DNA from: Schizophyllum amplum
Lineage: Eukaryota; Basidiomycota; Agaricomycetes; Agaricales; Schizophyllaceae
NCBI GenBank assembly: GCA_007026445.1
Contig: VDMD01000011.1
Location: forward strand, 310,001-374,000
Direction of reading: 5' to 3'
Length of the DNA: 64,000 nucleotides
Part shown: positions 20,728 to 29,878 of the stretch, piece by piece
Layout of the letters: every line of letters begins with the position of its first letter
Position numbering within the stretch: the first letter of the stretch is position 1
The notes under the pieces: generated by a model
Databases searched by the model: none
What the model saw: the letters and a program-made list of their open reading frames with translations, nothing else
Told to the model about the DNA's origin: nothing
Position numbers and translations under genes: made by a program

Positions 20728-23579
20728 ATGAGTGCACGCCCGCCGCGGTCCGCGAGTATTCCCATCCCCAGGACCGCCGCCGCCTCTTCCTCCGCGCGCA
20801 ACATCGAGTCCGTCATCTCCATCCCATTCACCTCCTCAGGGCGCACCCGCATCACGGCACGCGAACTGGTCGGTGAGGACCGTAGGGGCGACGCTCGTCG
20901 TCCCAGCACCAGCTACACGATCGAACCGACCCCCACGCGCTCCCTGCCCACCCGCTCCGCCGCCCGCGCCCCCACCTTTGAACCGCGCGTCGTCCGCGCA
21001 GACTGCACATCCTCACCGCCCACTAATCCCTACGGAACCTCCGCTATGCGCCGCACCAGCTCCTCCTCTGCCCGCCCGCCCACGGGCATCCATCGTCACG
21101 GCTCGGTGGCGTCTGTGCCGTCTTCCGGACCATCCGCCCCGGTGACGTTCCCCCGTCCCGCCTACCTCGACAACTCGGCGCTGCGCGATCGCCTGCAGAC
21201 GGAGCAGTACACGGCGCTGCCCCAGCGTCGCACGCTTGAACGTGCTGCCCCAACGGATACGAGGGCGCACGTTCGCGCCTACGGCGCGATGTCGCCATTT
21301 TCAGATAGCGACGACGACAGCACGGCGAGCCTGTCTCGGAGCGAGTACGGCTACATCGGTGGTCGCAGCACGACCACCGCTAAGCCGCCAGCGCCGCCTA
21401 TCATTCCAGCAGATGAAGTGCTCAAACTGCCCTCGCGGTGGAGTGAGCAGATGCGCCACCCGCTGCTGACGGTCTCGCCAGATGGTCGAGACCTCTCATA
21501 CGAAGGTCAGTCGCGCACGCGCGTGAAACGACTGCCTGACCTCTGTTACTAATCGAAACCCATCAGGCGTCTCCTGCAGCGGCGACCGCGACGCAGCAGC
21601 CGCTCGCACTATCAATCCCATCCCCCCAGCGTGCGGGATCTATTACTACGAGGTTACTATACTGTCCAAGGGCCAGAAGGGCCACATCAGCATCGGGTTC
21701 ACGGGCAAGGACGTGAAGCTGGCGCGCCTGCCCGGGTGGGAGCCGCATTCGTGGGGCTATCACGGGGACGACGGGTGCTCGTTCGCGGCGGAGAAGAGCG
21801 GGACGCCGTATGGGCCGGTGTTTGGGAGTGCGTTACCGTGGCCTCGTTCAGAGTCTAGAGTTCTGGGGCTGCCCCCTGCTGACTGACGATTGTTACAGCT
21901 GGGGACGTGATCGGGTGTGGCATCGACTTCACTATCAACCGTGCGTTTTATACGAAGAATGGGTCCTTCATCGGTGAGTGTGCCGCCTGCCCGCCCTCTT
22001 TCGTCGTCGTCATTGTAATCGCTCAATATGCCTGACATAACACCTAACCTAACCTAACCCACCCCCCCAGGCCACGTCTTCGACAACATCGGCAAGACGT
22101 GCGCGCTCTACCCCTCCGTCGGCCTGCGGCACGCGGGCGAGATGGTGCGCGTCAACTTTGGGCACGAGGCCTTCCGGTTCGACATCGAGTACCACGTGCA
22201 GCAGCAGAAGGCCGCGGTGTGGGGGAGGATTGTGGGCACGGCGGTGGATGCGGGGGTGCTCGTGCGCGGGGTTAAGCAGGAGGCGATGGGGATTAAGCAG
22301 GAGGCGGCGGAGCGGGATGTAAGGGGCATCGAGCGGGATGTAAGGGGCATCGAGCAGGGCATCAAGCAGGAGGCGGCGGAGGGGGATGTAAGGGGCGCGC
22401 TGCAGGGGCTGGTTATGTCGTATTTGGCGCACCATGGGTATGCGCGGACGACGAGGGCGTTGAGGACGCAGGCGGCGGGGAAGGTGGGTGAGGGGGCGGT
22501 GGGAGGTGCGAGCGTTGGTGCAGGTGCGAGTGCGAAGCCCGATGCGGATATGCATGTGGGCACGGGCTCCGAGTACGTGGGCACGGGCTCCGAGTACGTG
22601 GGCACCGACACGGATACGGACGTCGAGGCCGCAAATACGGACATCGAGGACGCGGACATCGCGCGGCGCACGGCGATTGTGGGCGCGGTGACCGCGGGCG
22701 ATATCGACCGCGCGATCGCGCAGACGCGCGCGCACTATGGGGCCGTGCTGGAGGACGAGGATGGGTTGATGTTGTTCAAGCTGCGGTGTAGGAGGTTTGT
22801 GGAGATGGTTTTGGGGGCGGGGGAGGTTAGGAAGGCGGGGGAGGTTAGGAAGGCGGGGGAGGTTAGGGAAGCGGCTGGGGCGGGTAGTGTGATGGACGGG
22901 CGGGGGATGGACGGCGGGCGGTCCATGGACGGCGGGCGTGCCATGGAGGAGGAAGACGACGAGGACGATGAGATGGACGTCGACGATGCCGTCATGTCCA
23001 CTTCCGTCAACGGCAGCGGTAGCAGCACCACCGAGCCGCCCTCGAGCGCGTACGGGCCGCCCCCGAGCGCGTACGAGCCGCCCCCCAGCGCGCACGAGCG
23101 GGCGCTGCAGGCGGCGCTGCAGTACGGCCGCGCGCTGTGGAACGACTACAAGTACGACACGCGACCGGAGGTGCGCGCGCTCTCCGAGCGCACGTTCGGC
23201 ATCGTCGCGTTCGACGACCCGCTCGAGGCCGGCGGGATTACGGCGGAGACCGCGGGGCACGGCGCGCGGGTGGCGCTGGGCAATGAGCTGAATCAGGCGA
23301 TTTTGAGTGCGTTTTTCTTTGTTTTCTTTCTTTTTCTTCCTTTCTTGTCTTTTTCATTCTTCTTTCCTGTTTTTCTCTTGTTTGATTATTCTTTTTTCCT
23401 GTTGGGGTAGTTTGTTTGGCAGAGAACTGATGTGCAGTGCAGAATCGCAAGGGTACCCTGAGCGCCCGCCGCTGGAGATGCTTTTTCGGCAGGTGTCGGC
23501 GTGCGTGCAGGAGTTGGGCCTGCTTGGTGTCGGGGAGGCGGCGTTTGCGGACGTGTCGGGCGAGTTTTTGGAGGCGTGA
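20728..23579 (+). CDS. GID1: RanBPM/Gid1 (Vid30)-type scaffold of the CTLH E3 ligase
   Basis: Scaffold and substrate-receptor-binding subunit of the GID/CTLH ubiquitin ligase, which in yeast degrades gluconeogenic enzymes. Five exons (20728-21505, 21567-21827, 21899-21973, 22071-23306, 23443-23579) total 829 codons. After a ~230-residue disordered Ser/Arg/Thr-rich N-terminus, a SPRY domain spans exons 1-4: IYYYEVTILSKGQKGHISIGF, VIGCGIDFTINRAFYTKNG, VRVNFGHEAFRFDIE. A LisH motif follows (LVMSYLAHHGYARTTRAL), then CTLH/CRA segments (GDIDRAIAQTRAHYGAVLED, FKLRCRRFVEMV, ALQYGRALWNDYK, and the C-terminal QVSACVQELGLLGVGEAA). Between SPRY and LisH, and before CRA, are short in-frame repeats. The last intron, 136 nt with a long T/C run, is longer than usual. 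The last acceptor is chosen by phase. Confidence 0.92.
22271..22396. repeat. In-frame repeats between SPRY and LisH
   Basis: Interleaved repeats encode Ile-Lys-Gln-Glu-Ala and Asp-Val-Arg-Gly-Ile-Glu units (gattaagcaggaggcg, gggatgtaaggggcatcgag). They lengthen the linker without changing frame. Similar short repeats occur at 22557-22602 (Gly-Thr-Gly-Ser-Glu-Tyr-Val) and 22819-22872 (Gly-Glu-Val-Arg-Lys-Ala). Confidence 0.85.
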
Positions 23580-24789
23580 GGCGTTGTGCTATCGTTATGG
23601 GATATGTGAACGCGGGTTACATACGTGACTGTGGACGGGGATGGGATCGTGTCTTGCTCTGGTTGTTTCATGCTGTATCATGTCAATGCTAATGTAAAGT
23701 ATCTTGCTCATGCTCTTTCTGCATTTCCCGTTCTGCATGATACGCCCCGCGCCGATGACAGGCTAGCTCGGACGAGTGGCGGATCTGAGAAAGACCAGCA
23801 GGGATGGCTAGGGTGATTGTGATATGGAAGGCGACATGAGGCGGCGAGGGGAAGTCTTCGTCGGGCGGAACATGTGAAGTGGCGACGACGCAGGCTAGCG
23901 CACCTGGTCAATGGTCAGACCGTCAATCACATCGATCGTGTCCGGGTCGCAGTGGCGAACCCCGCCGCTGACGCCACTCCATCGAAGCAGGGTCATACAC
24001 CGACACAGGGCGCGCCTCAAGACTCACACGAGTGACTCTACAACGGCTGCGCCCGGGCTCGATGGCCTCATGGCACACGATAGTGACCACCGCGGACCCG
24101 ATTCGTGCTCGAATCCACCCCAAACGCAGCAGATTCAGAAGGTGCCTTCGTCACACATCACATGAAATCGGCGAATGGATCATCGCCTCGCCTCGCCCCT
24201 GCATTAAATGAATTCACAAACACGCCACCCCGCCATCGTGCGCTTCAGGCGCGGTGGAATGAGACGCGACGGAGGGTGATGAGACATGGCTATGATCAGA
24301 GCAATGGACATCGATGATAGGTCGCGTTCACTTGTGCGTGCAGAAAGCAAGGTTCCGGCCCATGCCGTACGGCGCGGTGAGGGAACAATGGGCAATTTCT
24401 CCTCGCGATCTATGAGATCTCACGGTGATTCTCATCAACGTGTCTTGCAGCCTTGACCGCAAATCTCGAGAATTGGTACCTAGAGGCTCACACCGTCGAC
24501 GGGGAACAGCGTTGCGTCGCTGTGCAGCTCTCGAAAAAGACGAACCCCACGTCTCTTTGGCGGAAGTTCTGGTTCCGAGTGGCGGTCCCTTGCCGCGTGT
24601 ATGTGATGAGGGCCTTCGGGTTGGCTTCGGGTGATATTAGAGTGGGGATGTGCACGCCCGGAAACATTCCATCCGGGGTTAACTGATGAAATGAGCCATG
24701 AAAGAGCGTCCAACCACAGGCTTAGGAACCTTGATATAAAGGCCTTTGCGCCCTTGCCTCACCCTCCTCATCTCCTTCATCTGCCCCCC
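23580..24789. other. 1.2-kb intergenic region upstream of the HMG gene
   Basis: There is no gene that I can support on either strand. I looked for tRNA-like A and B boxes and found none convincing. It most likely contains the 3' end of the Gid1-like gene and a long promoter for the HMG-box gene, ending in a TATA box at 24735. Confidence 0.5.
24735..24740 (+). promoter_or_regulatory. TATA box of the HMG-box gene
   Basis: TATAAA stands 50 bp before the ATG at 24790. That spacing matches the TATA of the cellobiohydrolase gene in this window and supports the upstream start codon. Confidence 0.6.
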
Positions 24790-26320
24790 ATGTATCCTAC
24801 CATGAATGGCGCTCAAACTGCGCAGAGCTATCAGCACGGCGCACGCGATTATCTTTGCGGGCCCGACCCAGTTGGAGGTACGCCCGCCCGCCTATCCTGC
24901 CCACCATGGTCGCTGACACCCACTTCAAGCCCCCGGAGCATATCCCTCGCATCAATGGGCGTGCAGCACACCTTCCCCCCTCCAGCTCTCGATGCCCTTC
25001 TTTGACGAAGAGCCTTGCCGGACGTCCGCAACGCTCACCGTGCACGCTCCCAAGGCCACCCACCCCCACCGCCCTCAGCCACCCATCAGCATCGAGATCC
25101 CCCCGTGCTCGCCGTCGCCTTCTCCTTCACCCCCCGCCGCGCCAAAGCCCGCCGCCGCGTCCCGCAAGCCCGCGCGGCGCCGCGCGCGCGACGACCCCGA
25201 CCACGTCCCCCGCCCTGCCAACGCCTTCTTGCTCTTTCGCAGTGACGTCCTGCCCAAGATCAAGCAGTCAACAGAACACGACCAACGCAAGATCAGCGAG
25301 ATCGTCAGTGCGGCGTGGAAGACCGCCTCGCCGGAAGTCCGGGAGTTCTACCAAGGGCGCCAGCAAGAGCTCAAGGAGGAGCACGCCCGTGCGCACCCAA
25401 ACTACAAGTACGCGCCGCGCCCGCGCGGGCCCGTGCAACGGCGGCAGACGAACAGGAACAACGCATACGAGCGTGCCCGGTGTCAGCTCGTCGCGGAGCT
25501 GGTGGGGCTAGGATTGGAGGGACATGCTCTGGCGGCAGAGGTCGCGAGGCGTGACCCGGAGCTGAAGAGGATGTACCCGGTGAGCGAGCCTCCTGCGGGG
25601 AAGAAGCGCCGCAAGGCGCCCGCGACCCGCGGCGTGGAGAAGGGCCAGGGGAGGTCGGGACGGAGGAAGGCGCAATCGACGTCCGTGGAGGACACAGCAA
25701 GTGCGGCACCCACCACCGCTGCCGGTCCCTCCTTCGACTACCAGGCATCGCCTGAGTATCCCTCCTTCATCCACGGCTGGTCGCCTGGAAACGAGCCCAT
25801 TCCCCAGACCCCTGTATACGATCCCGTCAGTAGTGACACTGTTCTATCGCCTGCTTATACTGACTCGAGATCGCAGACCTTCGCGCCGTCCTCGGAGACG
25901 AGCCCATGCGCGCTGTCGGACGCTTCTTCGCCGGCGACCTCGTCCTACTCGTCCCCTCCCACCCCTCTCGACCCACACAACACCTGGCAGCCCGTTCCCT
26001 ACGGTCAAGAACCGCAAAGCATCCCACAGCCGTCGCAATACCCGACGCTCTGCCCGCCGACCGGGAACGTCTACGCATACGGGCCGGAGTACGGCCAGCA
26101 GCAGCACGCCATGGGCGAGTACAAGCCCAACGAGCCGTACGACCCGTATTACGGTGGGCAGGGCGTCATGGGCGAGGCGGCGTTCTACCCTCAGGAGATG
26201 ATACACAACTTCGCCGCCCCGACTCAGTACACGCTGCCAGATTCGGGCGCAGCCTACGCCAACGTCAGCATCTACCAAAATCAACTCGAAGTGGGGGCGT
26301 ACCAGAATAATTATGCTTAG
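24790..26320 (+). CDS. HMG-box (MATA_HMG type) transcription regulator
   Basis: Two exons, 24790-24877 and 24930-26320, total 493 codons. The 52-nt intron (GTACGC...CTTCAAG) is chosen because it joins the TATA-proximal ATG in phase with the HMG exon; the Met at 24992 is the fallback start. The HMG box begins HVPRPANAFLLFRSDVLP and runs through QRKISEIVSAAWK to YQGRQQELKEEHARAHPNYKY and PRPRG. The PRPxNAF(L/I)LFR opening and NYKYxPR ending are typical of fungal mating- and development-type HMG proteins. Downstream are a basic segment (KKRRKAP) and a long Ser/Pro/Tyr/Gln-rich tail, a likely activation region. Family members act as sequence-specific DNA-bending regulators, often of pheromone or fruiting genes. 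No mating-type neighbour (STE3, homeodomain pair) is present, so this is probably not a MAT locus. Confidence 0.85.
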
Positions 26321-26513
26321 CCCGCCTCCTCGATAGCGGAGAACGGAGCGGACTGTTTTTATTTCTCTTCTTGTTCTTTTGTTATACTGTTACCTTGCTT
26401 TGTATTGGACGTTGTTCACACCGGTGGGCGCTGTTGCAGCCGGTGCTGTCGTTTACTTTATCCATAATATCGTACATTTTATCATCGAATGAATGGACTT
26501 GCACATTCAGCTG

Positions 26514-27339
26514 CTAGGAGTCCATCTCCTCGTCCGATGTGTCGCTGTTGGAATCCATGGCGATGTCGGCGCTCGAGAGCGGCTTCATCAGTGCCCGGGA
26601 TCCCATTTGCCGACAGCAGATCTTCATCGCGGCAAGAATCGTACGCGCGCCGTTTCGTGCGAAGTCGCGTATTGCGGGGAGGTCCTTTTCGAGGGGCGCA
26701 CCTGCTGCGTTGCGCCAGTGCATCCAGACGCAGTCCGCAGTCGGGGCGGAGGAGAAGAGGAAGGCAAAGCATCCAGAACCCAGCGCGCGAGTCAGCTCGT
26801 CCACGTCGGGATCAACGACGAGACTGGTTGAGGTACCGTCGGAGATGCGCGCGACGGGCACTGCGCAGACGACACCGCGCATTGCTACCGAGCCGGCGTT
26901 CAACAGGGCGAGCGATCCGGCGTTTATCATTGCAGCGAGTAGCCCATCATCTTGCTTTGCACGGGCGGGGCTGAGGGCCTGGATCATGAGCTGTAGGAGT
27001 GTTCGTGGGTACTGGTGGAGGAAGACGGCGGGGGAGAGCGCGGCGCGGACAGCGACTGCGAGGGATTTGGCCTCCGTGGCGGCAACATTGGAGATCGGGC
27101 GTATGTTGACTTCAAATGTGGCTCGTGCCGGCTGCTCTGCGGCCAGTCGAACCTCGATGGGTCCAGAGGCGGACGCGAGTGCAGTAGTGTCACCTGGTAC
27201 GAGTTCAGTTTTGGATGTGAGGGGAAGTGTTCGACTGACCGAATGAAAGTCTTGCGGAGCCATCTACTCTCGCTAGTCCGTCAAAAGATATGCTGATCTC
27301 TCGCGAGTCGCTCTCTTGCCTTCCGCCTGACCGATGCAT
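26514..27339 (-). CDS. RRP46: Exosome core subunit Rrp46 (RNase PH-like)
   Basis: Ring subunit of the RNA exosome, acting in nuclear and cytoplasmic 3' RNA processing and decay; catalytically inactive in eukaryotes. Two exons, 27339-27240 and 27193-26514, total 260 codons. The 46-nt intron joins LARVDGSARLSFG to DTTALASASGPIEVR, restoring the RNase PH start. Later landmarks are FEVNIRPISN, EAKSLAVAVRAAL, PRTLLQLMIQAL, the Gly/Ala-rich AAMINAGSLALLNAG, and AMRGVVCAVPVARI. The tail ends in an acidic Ser/Asp/Glu run. The start at 27339 gives the short N-terminus expected. It faces the HMG gene 3' end, 193 bp away. RRP41 or MTR3 are alternatives, but length and the NIRP motif favour RRP46. Confidence 0.86.
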
Positions 27340-27896
27340 TCCGTGGACGAATTTGGGACGAAAGAACAATGCCCAAAATCCGAATTTGAATTTGCCCTGA
27401 TCATCAAGTCGGCAAAGTCGGACCGGACCTATTGTCACCTGGCGTCGCTGCCCATTTCGGATGTTCAAATGCCCTCTTGCCTTCGTCCCCCATTCATCCT
27501 GATTTCCTGGTCTATCTACTGCTTGTTGCGCCTGGCGGCACCCGAGTAAGAACACTGATTGAAGACCATGTCTTTCCGAATCTCACGCATCGCTCTGTCG
27601 TCATCGCCGTCCGTCGGCGGACCCCCGCATTTCCACCCTTGATGAGCTGCGCTTGATGATCCAGCTCCATGCGCGGACCGTCGACCACACACCTTGCCCC
27701 CAACCTTCAATATCCGTCCTTTCTCACTTCGAAAGAGACCCGCGCGCTCCTTTCATTAGCAGGCGCTCGACGCGTCCTATAATTGCAACTTTACTGCGTT
27801 TCACGTGCCCGCGTACGCGCTGCGGAGGGTTGCTGCGCTCGCAAAGGCAAAGAAAACCGCCCCCCTTCTCAGGCTTTAGCCTTCACGTCTCCCCCC
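27340..27896. promoter_or_regulatory. Divergent promoter region (RRP46 / GT15 gene)
   Basis: 557 bp separate the divergent starts. Short frames here are not supported. I see no TATA box near either start. Confidence 0.45.
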
Positions 27897-29674
27897 ATGT
27901 TCTCTCTACCAGCGTCGTCGCGCAAGTACTTCGTCGTCCTTGTCGTCCTGGTGCGTTCCCCGATCACGAGTGAAGCTGTTTACTAAAGCGCACCTGTTTC
28001 TACCTAGACTTCCTTGATTTATTCATTACGCTTGGTTCTGCAGAGCAACCATGAGTACTTCCCCTTTGGCTCCGGTATACAGGGAGGGGACACACCCTTT
28101 TCCGACGAACAGCTCGCGACGATATCCCACACCCGCGTGTACCACCCGGATGCCCAGCCCGTCGGCAAGGAAAACGCCACTCTTGTCTTTCTCGCGCGCA
28201 ACAGTGATCTTGACGACGTAAAGACGAGCGTCGAGCGCATGGAGCGACGGTATAACCACCAGAACCGTTACCCCTGGGTCTTCCTCAACGAGCAACCATT
28301 CACGGACGAATTCATGGAGTGCGTACGAGGTATCATTGTGGCCTTGCCATGGCTAACCAGCGACATTAGAACCGTCGCAAATATGACGGAGGCTCAAATA
28401 TCCTTTGGCCTCATACCGCCAGAGCACTGGTACCAGCCTGAGTGGATTGACGAAGAGAAGGCTACGCAGGGGCGACAGAAGATGCACGAGCAGAACATCA
28501 TCTACGCGGGTACGTGATGCGGTCACAGCCCATTTGGCAGCCGTTGACGTTGTGCCTATATCAGAGAGCGTGCCGTACCGCAACATGTGCCGCTTCAACT
28601 CCGGAGTGAGTTCAAGTACTTCCTCTACCGCGATATGCCACATATCTCATTCCTTCCTTGCAGTTCTTCTTCAAGCATGAGCTCCTGCAATCGTACAAGT
28701 ACTACTGGAGGTAAGTCGACGATTGCGCACACTTGCATCTCGAGTATCCGAGCTAATGGCCCATATTGTGCAGAGTCGAGTGCGTCTGCCTGCGATACAT
28801 CCATGATTGCTCCCCTCATCACCTCTCTCAGACCGAACGTCGACTACTTCTGCAACATCGCCTACGACCCCTTTACCTACATGCGCGAGAACGAGAAGAT
28901 CTACGGCTGGACGATCTCGTTCTACGAGTGGGAGCCCACCATTCCGACCCTCTGGGAGACGACCAAGGGTATGCGCTGTGACTGGTCTCGGCCCGCTCTA
29001 CTCAAACTTGACCGCGACCCACAGAATTCATGGCGCAGCACCCCGGATACATTCACCCAGACAACGCGATGCGCTACCTGTCCGACGATGGCGGCAAGAC
29101 CTACAACCTATGCCACTGTGCGTTTTATCCTTCACCTTTCTTCTTTTTATCTTTTCCCACTCAATACGCAACTCGCTCACTTACCTCCCCTCCAGTCTGG
29201 TCCAACTTCGAAATCGCCGACATGGACTTCTGGCGGTCGCCCGCCTACCAGGCCTACTTCGACTTCCTCGAGTCGCGTGGCGGGTTCTACTACGAGCGCT
29301 GGGGCGACGCGCCCGTGCACTCCATCGCCGTCGCGCTCTTCGCGCCCAAGACCGCCATCCACTTCTTCCGCGACGTCGGCTACAGGCACGAGCCCTTCCA
29401 ACATTGCCCCCAGGGCGAAACGTACAAGCAGGGTAGTTGCACATGCAAGCGATGGGACAACATAGGTGAGTGCTGCGCGCTGGACTTGCCAGACTTGAAG
29501 GAAGTGGCCATGGTTGTGATTTGTTTGGTCTCGCTGTCGCCCTGTCACGTGTTCCATGTCTGCTTCGGGCTTTGTTTGTTTGTGTATCGGCTACTCTGGC
29601 TGACCATGTCCTCTATTACAGACTACCGCAGCAACTCCTGCACGCCGCGCTTCGAGCGGCTATTCTACGACTAG
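27897..29674 (+). CDS. GT15 alpha-1,2-mannosyltransferase (Kre2/Mnt1 family)
   Basis: Golgi type II membrane enzyme transferring mannose from GDP-mannose in alpha-1,2 linkage to O- and N-glycans. Ten exons: 27897-27950, 28044-28318, 28370-28509, 28565-28605, 28664-28710, 28774-28779, 28832-28968, 29025-29117, 29196-29465 and 29622-29674, giving 372 codons in frame. Exon 1 encodes a very short cytoplasmic tail and the signal-anchor (KYFVVLVVL). Family landmarks are NRYPWVFLNEQPF, FGLIPPEHWYQPEWID, SVPYRNMCRFNSGFF, YYWRVEPNVDYFC, YGWTISFYEWEPTIPTLW, FEIADMDFWRS, FYYERWGDAPVHS and the C-terminal CFx-type cysteine pairs. The WRVEP motif requires the six-base exon 28774-28779. Subfamily (KRE2, KTR) is not resolved. 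Confidence 0.93.
28774..28779 (+). other. Six-base microexon of the GT15 gene
   Basis: AGTCGA is flanked by a 63-nt intron (GTAAGT...TGTGCAG) and a 52-nt intron (GTGCGT...CTCTCAG), both of normal size. Including it gives Trp-Arg-Val-Glu-Pro, the conserved family sequence. Skipping it keeps frame but deletes Val-Glu. Confidence 0.85.
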
Positions 29675-29878
29675 ACGCCATATACTCTACTTCTCTAGAT
29701 GGCGCAGACTAAAACGGACAATTCGTACTAATAATTTGTGGGTCGCGCGCGAGCGCGCGACATACATCACTGTACCAATAGCACTACATACCATGTACTA
29801 TCCATCCTGCATTACCACCAACATCAAACGCTCCACGACAGGCTGACTTCAATTGAAAGAACGATCTGGACTGATCCC

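Noticed and set aside
23900..24130. Possible tRNA (ctcgaatccacc resembles a B box)
   Set aside because: No matching A box, acceptor stem or anticodon arm could be drawn on either strand.
24790..26320. HMG gene as part of a mating-type locus
   Set aside because: No pheromone receptor, pheromone or homeodomain gene lies nearby; neighbours are RRP46 and GID1.
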